Source of the DNA: a bacterium
GTDB lineage: Bacteria; Zhuqueibacterota; Zhuqueibacteria; Zhuqueibacterales; Zhuqueibacteraceae
Assembly (NCBI GenBank): GCA_023150945.1
Contig: JAKLJX010000005.1
Span: 78,629-142,628, forward strand
DNA: 64,000 nucleotides
Direction: 5' to 3'
Shown one piece after another: positions 33,259 through 40,834 of this stretch. Under the pieces are notes generated by a model that worked only from the letters and a program-made list of their open reading frames with translations, had not been told where the DNA came from and made no database searches. Position 1 is the first letter of the stretch; every line of letters starts with the position of its first letter. Both the position numbers and the translations under genes were made by a program.

Positions 33259-33418
33259 GGCAGGCTCGCAGCCGCGCCTCGCTTCGTGCTGCCGGCGGCA
33301 AGTCCACGGCCGGAGGCGAATTCAACCGGCGAGCACAGGACGCTGCTCGCGCACATGCTGTTGGACCGAACGCTGATCACAACCTGACGTCTCCTGTGAG
33401 ACGGAATGGGTGCATGCC

Positions 33419-34099
33419 ATGAGCACCAAAGGGTGGCAAGATCAATCCGCGAGCGATGACTCCTTCCTCTCCGCTCGCCGGCGCATGGTGGCGCACCAGC
33501 TCGAGCGCCGCGGCATCCGCGATGCGCGCGTGCTCGAAGCCGTGCGCAGCGTGCCCCGCCACCTCTTCGTGCCGGAGCGCTTTCATGCTCTGGCCTATGA
33601 TGACAGTCCGATCGCCATCGGATTCGGCCAGACCGTCTCCCAGCCTTACATCGTGGCTTATATGCTGGAAGGGCTCAAGCTCATCGGCATCGAAAAGGTC
33701 TTGGAGATCGGCACGGGATCGGGTTATGAAGCCGCGCTGCTTTCCCACTTGTGTGAAGAGGTTTATTCACTCGAAATCATTCCGGAACTAGCGGCGCGCG
33801 CTGAAAAAACTCTCAACGAGCTCAACTACACCAACGTGCAAGTGCGTTGCACCGATGGCTACAAGGGCTGGCCGGAGGCGGCGCCCTTTGACCGCATCAT
33901 TCTCTCTGCCGCGCCCACGCACGTTCCCGAAATGTTGCTGGATCAACTCGCGCCCGCCGGCATGATGATCCTGCCTTTGGGTGATCTCGACCAGCATCTT
34001 GTCCATTTGACCAAGACGGCCACGGGCAGCATCGAGCGCACGCAATCCCTGCCGGTGAAATTCGTGCCGATGACCGGGCTTTCCGCGGCCATGAACTGA
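33419..34099 (+). CDS. pcm: Protein-L-isoaspartate O-methyltransferase
   Basis: A 226-residue enzyme of typical length. MVAHQLERRGIRDARVLEAV, PRHLFVPE, the SAM-binding VLEIGTGSGYEAALLSHL and DGYKGWPEAAPFDRIILSAA are family hallmarks. It methylates abnormal isoaspartyl residues in aged proteins so that they can be repaired, in the cytoplasm. I prefer ATG 33419; a GTG three codons earlier is possible. It sits in a run of stress and repair functions. Confidence 0.93.
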   Translation: MSTKGWQDQSASDDSFLSARRRMVAHQLERRGIRDARVLEAVRSVPRHLFVPERFHALAYDDSPIAIGFGQTVSQPYIVAYMLEGLKLIGIEKVLEIGTGSGYEAALLSHLCEEVYSLEIIPELAARAEKTLNELNYTNVQVRCTDGYKGWPEAAPFDRIILSAAPTHVPEMLLDQLAPAGMMILPLGDLDQHLVHLTKTATGSIERTQSLPVKFVPMTGLSAAMN

Positions 34100-34122
34100 G
34101 CATCGCATCGCCTTTGGATCAA

Positions 34123-34797
34123 ATGCCAGCGCACTCTTCCCGCAAAACCAAACAGGTGCTCACCGAGCGCGACGTGCTGCAAGCTTGGCAGCAGCGCCAG
34201 CGTCAAATCAACGTGGCGGCCGGTGTGATCATTACGCCGGCGGCGCGCGATGCGGCGCGGGCGCGCGGCATCACATTTCTCGATGCCGCTGCGGCTGCAA
34301 CCCCGCAGGCGAGTCCGGCGCCGCCACCCTCGGCAAGCCCGCTGCTGGTCTTCATCGGCTCGGATCATGCCGGTTATCAATTCAAAGAGCAAATCAAATC
34401 ATGGTTGCGTGAGCTGGGCTACCGCCACGAAGATGTCGGCACGTTCAGCGAAGCGCCGGTTGACTACCCCGACATTGCCGAATTGGTGGCGCAGAAGGTG
34501 GCGGCCAAGCCGGAGTTACGCGGCATCATCATCGATGGTGCCGGCATCGGTGCGGCCATTGCGGCCAACAAAGTGCCGGGCGTGCGCGCTGCCGCCTGCT
34601 TTGATCCCTACACCACGCGCAACAGCCGTGAGCACAACAACACCAACGTGTTGTGCCTGGGCAGCCGCAACCTCGGCATTGACATCGCCAAAGAGATCGT
34701 CAAGATCTGGCTGGCAACCGGATTTGGCGGCGGCCGGCATTTGCGCCGGGTGGAAAAGATCACCGCGCTCGAACAGAAATATCGCGGCGGCTCTTGA
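34123..34797 (+). CDS. rpiB: RpiB/LacA-LacB-family sugar-phosphate isomerase fused to a EutQ-like N-terminal segment
   Basis: A 224-residue protein, about 75 longer than plain RpiB. Residues 12-51 (LTERDVLQAW ... VIITPAARDAARARGI) resemble the N-terminal segment of ethanolamine-microcompartment protein EutQ, followed by an Ala/Pro linker to residue 73. The rest is an RpiB fold: IGSDHAGYQFKEQI, IAANKVPGVRAAACFDPYT, SREHNNTNVLCLGSR. The usual catalytic Cys of the CGTG loop (Cys66 in E. coli) is replaced: the loop reads DGAG at 138-141. The general His/Asn/Arg framework is kept. No microcompartment shell genes are nearby. It may use another base or another substrate. Confidence 0.82.
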   Translation: MPAHSSRKTKQVLTERDVLQAWQQRQRQINVAAGVIITPAARDAARARGITFLDAAAAATPQASPAPPPSASPLLVFIGSDHAGYQFKEQIKSWLRELGYRHEDVGTFSEAPVDYPDIAELVAQKVAAKPELRGIIIDGAGIGAAIAANKVPGVRAAACFDPYTTRNSREHNNTNVLCLGSRNLGIDIAKEIVKIWLATGFGGGRHLRRVEKITALEQKYRGGS

Positions 34798-34882
34798 AAC
34801 CTGTGGACTCCTGTTCCGTCTAACCTGGCGGTCTTTAAGGCACGATGTGCATGGCATCCGTCCCAACGTGAACAACTATTGA

Positions 34883-35659
34883 ATGGCTGTGTCTCCCCTC
34901 ATGAATCAAGCATTCCAAAACCAACAGACTTCCCTGCCACCACCGGCTGGCGGCCCCCGCCGGCTCTATCGGTCACTGTCGGATCGCCGCATTGCCGGCT
35001 TGTGCGGCGGCATTGCAGAATACTTCGGCATTGATGCCCTGTTGGTGCGCATTCTGTTTTTGCTCAGTGGTATTTTTGGCTTCGGCGTGTTCGTCTACAT
35101 TGTGGGCTGGATTATCATTCCCGATAACCCCGCCGGCGTTACCGTGACCCCGCGCGTGCCCTCGGCCAGTACCCGCTACGTCTGGGGAGTCATTCTCATT
35201 CTGCTGGGGTTGGTGTTCTTGGCGGAGGCCAATGGCTTGGACTGGCTGGTGCCCTGGCGCTGGCATTTCTACTGGCCGGACTGGTTGAGCTGGGGCGTGG
35301 TGTTGTCGGCGTGCCTGGTCGGGTTGGGACTGCTGATGGTTTACCGCGGCTTCACCAATCCCCCGGTAACGTCATCGGCGGCGACGAATTATTCAGCTTT
35401 TGATGCTGCGATTGCAGGAGGGCCTGTGATGAATCCGAAACGATTGACGCGTTCCGTCAAGGAGCGCATGGTGGGTGGTGTCTGCGGTGGTTTGGCCGAG
35501 TATTTCAACCTCGATCCCTCGTTGATGCGCGTCCTGTGGGTCGTCATGACTTTTGCCAGCGGTTTCTTTTTTGGAATCGTGGGCTATATCATCATGATGG
35601 TGGTCGTGCCCGAGCAACGGCTCGACTCGAGCGAACCCAGCACGACCAACGTTCCCTAG
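34883..35659 (+). CDS. Membrane protein with two PspC domains
   Basis: A 258-residue protein with a PspC domain at about residues 27-82 (LYRSLSDRRIAGLCGGIAEY ... VGWIIIPD) and another at about 186-246 (LTRSVKERMVGGVCGGLAEY ... IIMMVVVPE). Two further membrane segments lie between them. PspC proteins sit in the inner membrane and take part in envelope-stress sensing in phage-shock systems. No PspA or PspF is present, so the link to the classical system is loose. The start has no clear ribosome-binding site; ATG 34901 is an alternative. The related membrane gene downstream suggests an envelope-stress unit. Confidence 0.88.
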   Translation: MAVSPLMNQAFQNQQTSLPPPAGGPRRLYRSLSDRRIAGLCGGIAEYFGIDALLVRILFLLSGIFGFGVFVYIVGWIIIPDNPAGVTVTPRVPSASTRYVWGVILILLGLVFLAEANGLDWLVPWRWHFYWPDWLSWGVVLSACLVGLGLLMVYRGFTNPPVTSSAATNYSAFDAAIAGGPVMNPKRLTRSVKERMVGGVCGGLAEYFNLDPSLMRVLWVVMTFASGFFFGIVGYIIMMVVVPEQRLDSSEPSTTNVP

Positions 35660-35794
35660 CCGCCGGCCCGATACCCTTTCGGCGCAATTCGGTTTTGTGC
35701 CTGCGCTGTCGACGATCCTGCGCCATGGGATTCTCGCGCTGCGCTGCAGCACCGAGCTGTGCGATTCCAACTTGTGGCTCAAGGAGATGAGAGG

Positions 35795-36298
35795 ATGGCA
35801 ACGCCGCGTCGCTCATTTGTGCCCGGAATTATCCTGATCTTGATCGGTTTTTTCCTTCTGTCCGATCATTTGAATTTGCCCTGGCCCAGCTTTGAAGCCG
35901 GTTATCCGATCTTGTTCATCATCTTTGGTGTGGCGAGCGCAGCACGCATCCGCTTCGGTGACAAAAGCCTGGAGGGTGTGTTCGGCGCGTTCTTCTGGCT
36001 GACCCTGGGAATTTTCTTTTTTCTGCGCAATTTCGATTACATCCCCTACCGTGCCTGGCCTTGGGAGATTGTCGTGGTCGCTTTCGGCATGGGCTTCCTG
36101 GGCAAGTTTTTGTTCCGGCCCAGTGAGTGGGGGACGCTGGTGCCCGCCGCGGCGTTTCTCTATCTCGGCGGCGGCTGCCTCCTGGATTATTATGAAGTCG
36201 TCTATTTCCCCTTTTATGACCTGCAACGCTACTGGCCAGTGCTCCTGATTGCCATTGGCGTGGGCATCGTCATCAATGGCGCGCGCAAGGCGGCCTAG
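35795..36298 (+). CDS. Four-helix membrane protein, LiaF-like N-terminal/DUF5668-type
   Basis: A 167-residue protein from ATG 35795, which has AAGGAG eight bases upstream. It is almost entirely four or more membrane helices, with PGIILILIGFFLLSDHL at the start and RYWPVLLIAIGVGIVINGA at the end, a repeat-like pattern of hydrophobic hairpins each beginning with a Pro-Gly or Trp-Pro turn. This resembles the membrane part of LiaF-like and PspC-associated proteins. It follows the double-PspC gene and probably shares its regulation. Function unknown. Confidence 0.75.
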   Translation: MATPRRSFVPGIILILIGFFLLSDHLNLPWPSFEAGYPILFIIFGVASAARIRFGDKSLEGVFGAFFWLTLGIFFFLRNFDYIPYRAWPWEIVVVAFGMGFLGKFLFRPSEWGTLVPAAAFLYLGGGCLLDYYEVVYFPFYDLQRYWPVLLIAIGVGIVINGARKAA

Positions 36299-36343
36299 CC
36301 CGCGCGCCTTTCCCGCCTCTGGCCCGCGCTCCCGACATTCGAT

Positions 36344-36372
36344 TTGACATTCAAAACCTCATTCCCTACCTT
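36344..36372 (+). promoter_or_regulatory. Promoter for the fused E1 gene
   Basis: Perfect -35 TTGACA (36344-36349), 17-base spacer, -10 TACCTT (36367-36372), about 75 bases upstream of ATG 36448. The -10 fits the TAnnTT form seen at two other promoters here. Confidence 0.6.
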
Positions 36373-36447
36373 CCTGTCCGCTTTTTGCTGTCGAGATTTC
36401 ATGGAATCCGCAAACGCCACAGTCTTCCAACGCAGGGAATCGTACGC

Positions 36448-38874
36448 ATGATTGCAGCCAGCGGACGGAGCAAGCGCGCCAAACGCGCCTCTTCGCGCTT
36501 CACCTCCGAAGAAGTTCTGCAGGACTATCGCCTCGCCTGCCTGAGCCGGCAAGTCAGCCTGATCAGCCGAAAAGAAGTCATGGGAGGCAAAGCCAAGTTC
36601 GGCATTTTCGGCGATGGCAAAGAGGTGGCGCAACTGGCAATGGCCGGCGTCTTCCAGAAGGGCGATTTTCGTTCGGGCTACTATCGTGATCAGACTTTCA
36701 TGTTTGCCACCGGCATGTGCAGCTTGCGTGAGTATTTCGCCCAACTCTACGCGCACGCCGATGTCGAAGCAGAGCCGAACAGCGCCGGCCGCGCCATGAA
36801 CGCACACTTTGCCACCCGCAGCCTGGAGGGCGACGGCCGCTGGAAAAATCTGATGGCCATGCCCAATTCCTCCGCCGATGTCTCGCCCACCGGCGCACAA
36901 ATGCCGCGCTTGGTCGGCCTCGCCCAGGCCTCCCGGCTGTATCGCGAGCTGGAGGAGCTGAAACAATTCTCCAACTTCTCCCACCACGGCAACGAGATTG
37001 CCTTCGGCACCATCGGTAATGCCACCTGCGCCGAGGGCATCTTCTGGGAATCGCTCAATGCCATTGGTGTGCTGCAAGTGCCGGCCGTGCTCTCCATCTG
37101 GGATGATGAATACGGCATCTCCGTGCACAACGAGCATCAAATCACCAAAGCCAATCTCTTCGAATTGTTGCAGGGCTTCCAGCGCCGCCGCGGCACGCGC
37201 GCAGGTTTTGATTTGTACCCGGTCAAAGGCTGGGATTATCCGCGTTTGCGCGAGGTGTACGCTAGGGCCACTGCCGTCGTCCGCCGCGAGCATGTGCCCG
37301 CCATCATTCATGTGACGGAATTGACCCAGCCCCAGGGGCATTCGACCTCGGGCAGCCATGAACGCTACAAATCCAAAGAGCGGCTGGCATGGGAGCAGGA
37401 GTTCGACTGTCTGCGCAAGCTGCGCGAGTGGATACTGCAGGAACGCCTCGCCACTGCCGTGCAACTCGACCGCCTCGAAGAGGAATGCCAGAGAGTGGTG
37501 ACGGATACGCGCGATGAAGCCTGGCAAGCCTATCTCGCGCCGATTCTCGCGGAGCAGAAGCAAGTCGCCGCTATGATCGAGGCCATCGCCCAACAATCGC
37601 ACCAAGCGGAGAAGCTGCGCAAGTGCCGGGCGGGCCTGCTGGCGAACCCCCATCCGCTGCGCCGTGACTTGATGGCAACCATCGCCGAGGTGCTGCTGCT
37701 GACGCACGATGAACCGAGCGCGCCCCGAAATGATCTGCTTGCCTGGCGCCGCGAGCTTGATGAAACCACGCAGGAGCGCTACCGTTCCCATCTTTACAAT
37801 CCCACCGCCAGCTCGGCGCTGCCGGTGCAGGAGATCAAGCCGGTTTATGCGGCCAAGCCGGCCATGGTGAATGGCTTCGAGATCTTGAATGCCTGCTTCG
37901 ATGCCGCACTGGCGCGGGATCCGCGCGTGCTTGCCTTCGGTGAAGACGTCGGCCGCCTGGGCGACGTCAATCAGGCTTTTCGCGGGCTGCAGGAGAAATA
38001 TGGCGAACTGCGCATTGCCGACACCGGCATTCGCGAATGCACCATTGTCGGCCAGGCCATCGGGCTGGCCATGCGCGGCTTGCGGCCAATCGCCGAGATT
38101 CAATATCTCGACTATTTGCTCTACGCCCTGCAAATTCTCTCCGATGATCTTGCCACGTTGCTGTGGCGCACGAAAGGCGGGCAGAAGGCGCCGGTGATCG
38201 TGCGCACGCGCGGCCACCGCCTGGAGGGAATCTGGCATTCCGGCTCACCGATGGCGGGCATCATTCATCTCGTGCGCGGCCTGCACGTGCTGGTGCCGCG
38301 CAACATGACGCAAGCGGCGGGATTCTACAACACGCTGCTGCAAGCCGAGGATCCGGCCATTTTGGTGGAAGTGTTGAACGGCTATCGTTTGAAGGAAATG
38401 CTGCCGGAGAATATCGGGGAATTCACCATTCCGCTCGGCGTGCCGGAGATTCTGCGGGCAGGCCGCGATCTCACCGTGGTGACCTATGGCGCGTGCTGCC
38501 GGCTGGTGCAGGAAGCGGCGGAGCGGCTGCAACGCGTCAATGTTGACGTCGAAGTCATCGACGTCCGCGCGCTGCTGCCGTTCGACCTGCCGGGCATGAT
38601 CGGCGCTTCGCTGCAAAAGACCAATCGCATTCTTTTCGTTGATGAAGACGTGCCCGGCGGCACCACCGCCTACATGATGCAGGAAGTGCTCGAACGCCAG
38701 GACGGCTACCGCTGGCTGGATTCCCCGCCGCGCACGCTGCCGGGCCAGCCGCATCGCCCGGCCTATGGCTCCGATGGCGATTATTGGTCGAAGCCCAACG
38801 TCGAAACGATTTTTGCGGCAGCATATGACTTGATGCGCGAGGCAGATCCGCGGCTCTATCCGGCGATCTTTTGA
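36448..38874 (+). CDS. Fused 2-oxoacid dehydrogenase E1 alpha-beta (branched-chain type)
   Basis: An 808-residue fusion. Residues up to about 440 form the thiamine-diphosphate-binding alpha part (FRSGYYRDQTFMFATGM, NATCAEGIFWESLNAIGVLQ, IWDDEYGISV); from about 475 onward is the beta part (RVLAFGEDVGRLGDVNQAF, RPIAEIQYLDYLLYALQ, DVRALLPFD). Such fusions are common in the FCB group. The enzyme decarboxylates a 2-oxoacid, probably branched-chain, and passes the acyl group to E2 lipoamide. In place of the common GDG...NN cofactor motif it has GNA...DDEY, which looks like a subfamily trait. E2 and E3 are not nearby. AGGGA lies ahead of ATG 36448. Confidence 0.88.
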   Translation: MIAASGRSKRAKRASSRFTSEEVLQDYRLACLSRQVSLISRKEVMGGKAKFGIFGDGKEVAQLAMAGVFQKGDFRSGYYRDQTFMFATGMCSLREYFAQLYAHADVEAEPNSAGRAMNAHFATRSLEGDGRWKNLMAMPNSSADVSPTGAQMPRLVGLAQASRLYRELEELKQFSNFSHHGNEIAFGTIGNATCAEGIFWESLNAIGVLQVPAVLSIWDDEYGISVHNEHQITKANLFELLQGFQRRRGTRAGFDLYPVKGWDYPRLREVYARATAVVRREHVPAIIHVTELTQPQGHSTSGSHERYKSKERLAWEQEFDCLRKLREWILQERLATAVQLDRLEEECQRVVTDTRDEAWQAYLAPILAEQKQVAAMIEAIAQQSHQAEKLRKCRAGLLANPHPLRRDLMATIAEVLLLTHDEPSAPRNDLLAWRRELDETTQERYRSHLYNPTASSALPVQEIKPVYAAKPAMVNGFEILNACFDAALARDPRVLAFGEDVGRLGDVNQAFRGLQEKYGELRIADTGIRECTIVGQAIGLAMRGLRPIAEIQYLDYLLYALQILSDDLATLLWRTKGGQKAPVIVRTRGHRLEGIWHSGSPMAGIIHLVRGLHVLVPRNMTQAAGFYNTLLQAEDPAILVEVLNGYRLKEMLPENIGEFTIPLGVPEILRAGRDLTVVTYGACCRLVQEAAERLQRVNVDVEVIDVRALLPFDLPGMIGASLQKTNRILFVDEDVPGGTTAYMMQEVLERQDGYRWLDSPPRTLPGQPHRPAYGSDGDYWSKPNVETIFAAAYDLMREADPRLYPAIF

Positions 38875-38935
38875 CGGCTTGCGGGCCTGACGATTCCTCG
38901 GCAGGCTTGTGAAGAGCTGGGCACAGTCCCGGGTT

Positions 38936-38966
38936 ATTCACAAGATCGCGCGGGATGACAAGTCGA
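38936..38966 (+). repeat. Dispersed repeat ATTCACAAGATC...GGGATGACA, copy 1
   Basis: ATTCACAAGATC followed after four bases by GGGATGACAAGTCGA. The same pair of blocks occurs at 63853-63885 with a five-base gap and one inserted A. Confidence 0.5.
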
Positions 38967-39012
38967 ATGGGCCGCCAAAACAAATTGAAGAAGTGTCCGC
39001 CCCAAAACGCCA

Positions 39013-39089
39013 CCGCCCGGTCGCTTGGTCGTGAACAGGCGCGAGTTTTGTTCGACTCGTGCACGCTTCGCGGCCAAGCGGCCGGGCGG
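39013..39089. repeat. Palindromic intergenic repeat, copy B
   Basis: CCGCCCGGTCGCTTGG (39013-39028) pairs, with one mismatch, with CCAAGCGGCCGGGCGG (39074-39089). The interior near 39055-39071 matches copy A (743-814) closely, and flanking CCCCAAAACGCCA and GGTTTC sequences are shared. Confidence 0.7.
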
Positions 39090-39363
39090 TTTCTTGTTTT
39101 CTGGACAGGCAGCAGGGCAACAGCCCACGAGCTTGCCCCCGACGGGCATATGCGTCAAGCTAACGAAAGCGCCTGTCCCCAACGGGACAAATGTGATAGC
39201 AAAGGGCTACGCCCTGGGAAGCAAGACATCGCCGGGTTTTATAGCCCAATCAGGGCGAAATGAAACTACGTATGCGGCCTCGCCTCATTCTATTTCGCGC
39301 CATTGGCGCTCCGAGTTTGGCTTGAACTTTATCTTGGGGCGTTGCCCCAAGCTTTCATAGGCC

Positions 39364-39387
39364 GCCCCATTGGGGCTTTTGCTTTTT
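39364..39387 (+). terminator. Candidate intrinsic terminator in repeat region
   Basis: GCCCC-ATT-GGGGC (39364-39376) is followed by TTTTGCTTTTT on the plus strand. It could end transcripts from the E1 gene, although it lies about 490 bases beyond its stop, and it may only be one of the many small palindromes in this region. Confidence 0.35.
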
Positions 39388-39395
39388 CCCAAATC

Positions 39396-39413
39396 GTTAA
39401 CTTGACACCGATG
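39396..39413 (-). repeat. Inverse copy of the CATCGGTGTCAAG motif
   Basis: Read on the minus strand this is CATCGGTGTCAAGTTAAC, matching 924-940 at all but one position. Confidence 0.5.
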
Positions 39414-39492
39414 CCCCGACGGGATCGCGAGTGAAAGTCCACGGAGAGCGCCCTGGGAACTGATGGAGCGCGAAGGAACGCGCAGGCGGGTT

Positions 39493-40677
39493 CTATTTTG
39501 AGGGCGTCGGGCTGGCGAGCGGTGGGCCTTGCGCCAGCTTGGTGATGCGCTCCTGGAACATGTGTTCGGGAACGCGGCAGGGCAGCCCACCTTCCTGCAG
39601 TTCACACCTTCCCCACAACAAACATTCAATCGAACAAATTCGGCTGCCGTCGTCCGGCCGGTCCTGCAGATCGAGTAACGGCAAAATGGCCCGCACGCCG
39701 CGGGTTTCATACTTGGCCGGCGCGCCGAGCAAATGGCGTTGCACCATGCGCAGGAAGCGGCCGTGGTTTTCGGATTGCGCGGGCAGCAGCTCTTCCGGCC
39801 GGCGCTGGCGCAGCGCGCGTTGCAGGCGGGGATCGTCGTTCAAGTAGCCCCAAAACTCGAGGCGCAGGCGGAGCAGATCCTGCGTGGCGATTTGCAGCGA
39901 CAAGCCCTCTTTGATCTCGCGATAATCGTGCACACGATTGAGAATCAATTTGGGAGAGAGGCTATTGATGATCTTGAAGAAGCGCAGCGCATCACGCACG
40001 CTTTGCTCGCGCAGGCTGCGCCCGATTTCCGTGAGCAGGCGGTGATCCTGCACGTGGGTGGGATCTTTGGAGCGGTCGAGCAGCGCCAGCACTTTGGGCG
40101 AATCGTGAAACGAGCGGCGCAACAGGCGAAAGACCGCGACTTTGAGGAAGTTGTAACATTCCTGAATCGAGGTCGGTTCGGGATTGGCGACCACGATTTG
40201 GACGTCGCCGGCATTGAACAAGTCCACCTCGTTGAAGGAGGAGCCGGCGCCGATGTCGACGATCACGAAATCCACGGCGAGCTGGCGCAGGTGGCGGATT
40301 ATTTTCAGCTTTTCGCCATACTCGATGTTGGCGAATCCCGGACTGCCGGCCGCGCCGCAGATCAATTGCACGCCCGGCAGCGGCGAGTCGATCAGAATCT
40401 CGGCGAGATTCTTGCTCCGGCGGGTGATGAAATCATGCAGCGTGCGCGCCGGCGTGTCGATGCCCATGATCGTATGCAGATTCGCGCCGCCCAGATCGGC
40501 ATCAACCAAAACCACGCTGGCCTGCGATTGTCTCAGCACCAGCGCCAGGCTGGCACTCACCACCGTTTTTCCCACCCCGCCTTTGCCCCCCGCCACCGTA
40601 ATAATGCGCAGCGGCCGATGCGACCAGGTGTGGCCGCGCGCTGAGACAGGTGTCGTTTCTGCAGGGGAGTCTGACAT
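39493..40677 (-). CDS. MinD/ParA-family P-loop ATPase with C-terminal Cys cluster
   Basis: A 394-residue deviant-Walker ATPase: IITVAGGKGGVGKTVVSASL (about 25-44) is the P-loop with the signature Lys, VVLVDADLGGANLHTIMG follows, and VDFVIVDIGAGSSFNEVD is the second Walker region. This is the FlhG/MinD branch that positions cellular structures. A C-terminal cluster with C348, C352, C358 and C367 is unusual and could bind a metal or Fe-S centre. No flagellar or min genes are nearby. The neighbour upstream is an AsmA-like envelope protein. Confidence 0.8.
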   Translation of the reverse strand: MSDSPAETTPVSARGHTWSHRPLRIITVAGGKGGVGKTVVSASLALVLRQSQASVVLVDADLGGANLHTIMGIDTPARTLHDFITRRSKNLAEILIDSPLPGVQLICGAAGSPGFANIEYGEKLKIIRHLRQLAVDFVIVDIGAGSSFNEVDLFNAGDVQIVVANPEPTSIQECYNFLKVAVFRLLRRSFHDSPKVLALLDRSKDPTHVQDHRLLTEIGRSLREQSVRDALRFFKIINSLSPKLILNRVHDYREIKEGLSLQIATQDLLRLRLEFWGYLNDDPRLQRALRQRRPEELLPAQSENHGRFLRMVQRHLLGAPAKYETRGVRAILPLLDLQDRPDDGSRICSIECLLWGRCELQEGGLPCRVPEHMFQERITKLAQGPPLASPTPSK

Positions 40678-40834
40678 AATTTGCTCTGTACCGGTGCAAT
40701 TCCAATTTGTAACAGAGAAATTACAGACAGTTTTCGCGGAATGCGTAGTACTGGCCAGGTTCTGGTTGGAAAGTTTGGCAGAGCTGCCGATGCTGCGGCT
40801 GGGGCGGCGTTATCGCCCCGAGCTGAAACGGCGG

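Larger units (their letters stand above)
38875..39492. other. Repeat-rich intergenic region between convergent genes
   Basis: No gene is supported. It is packed with short self-complementary pieces: the palindromic repeat at 39013-39089, motif copies at 39152-39163 and 39396-39413, CTTGGGGC/GCCCCAAG at 39333-39351, and GCCCC/GGGGC at 39364-39376. A sequence at 38936-38966 recurs at 63853-63885. It looks like a landing zone for small repeats rather than coding sequence. Confidence 0.65.

Noticed and set aside
34123-34797. A bacterial microcompartment locus
   Set aside because: Only the EutQ-like segment suggests it; no shell protein, aldehyde dehydrogenase or PduL-like gene lies nearby.
38875-39492. 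An insertion sequence or decayed transposase
   Set aside because: No transposase-like reading frame on either strand; only small palindromes and short dispersed motifs.
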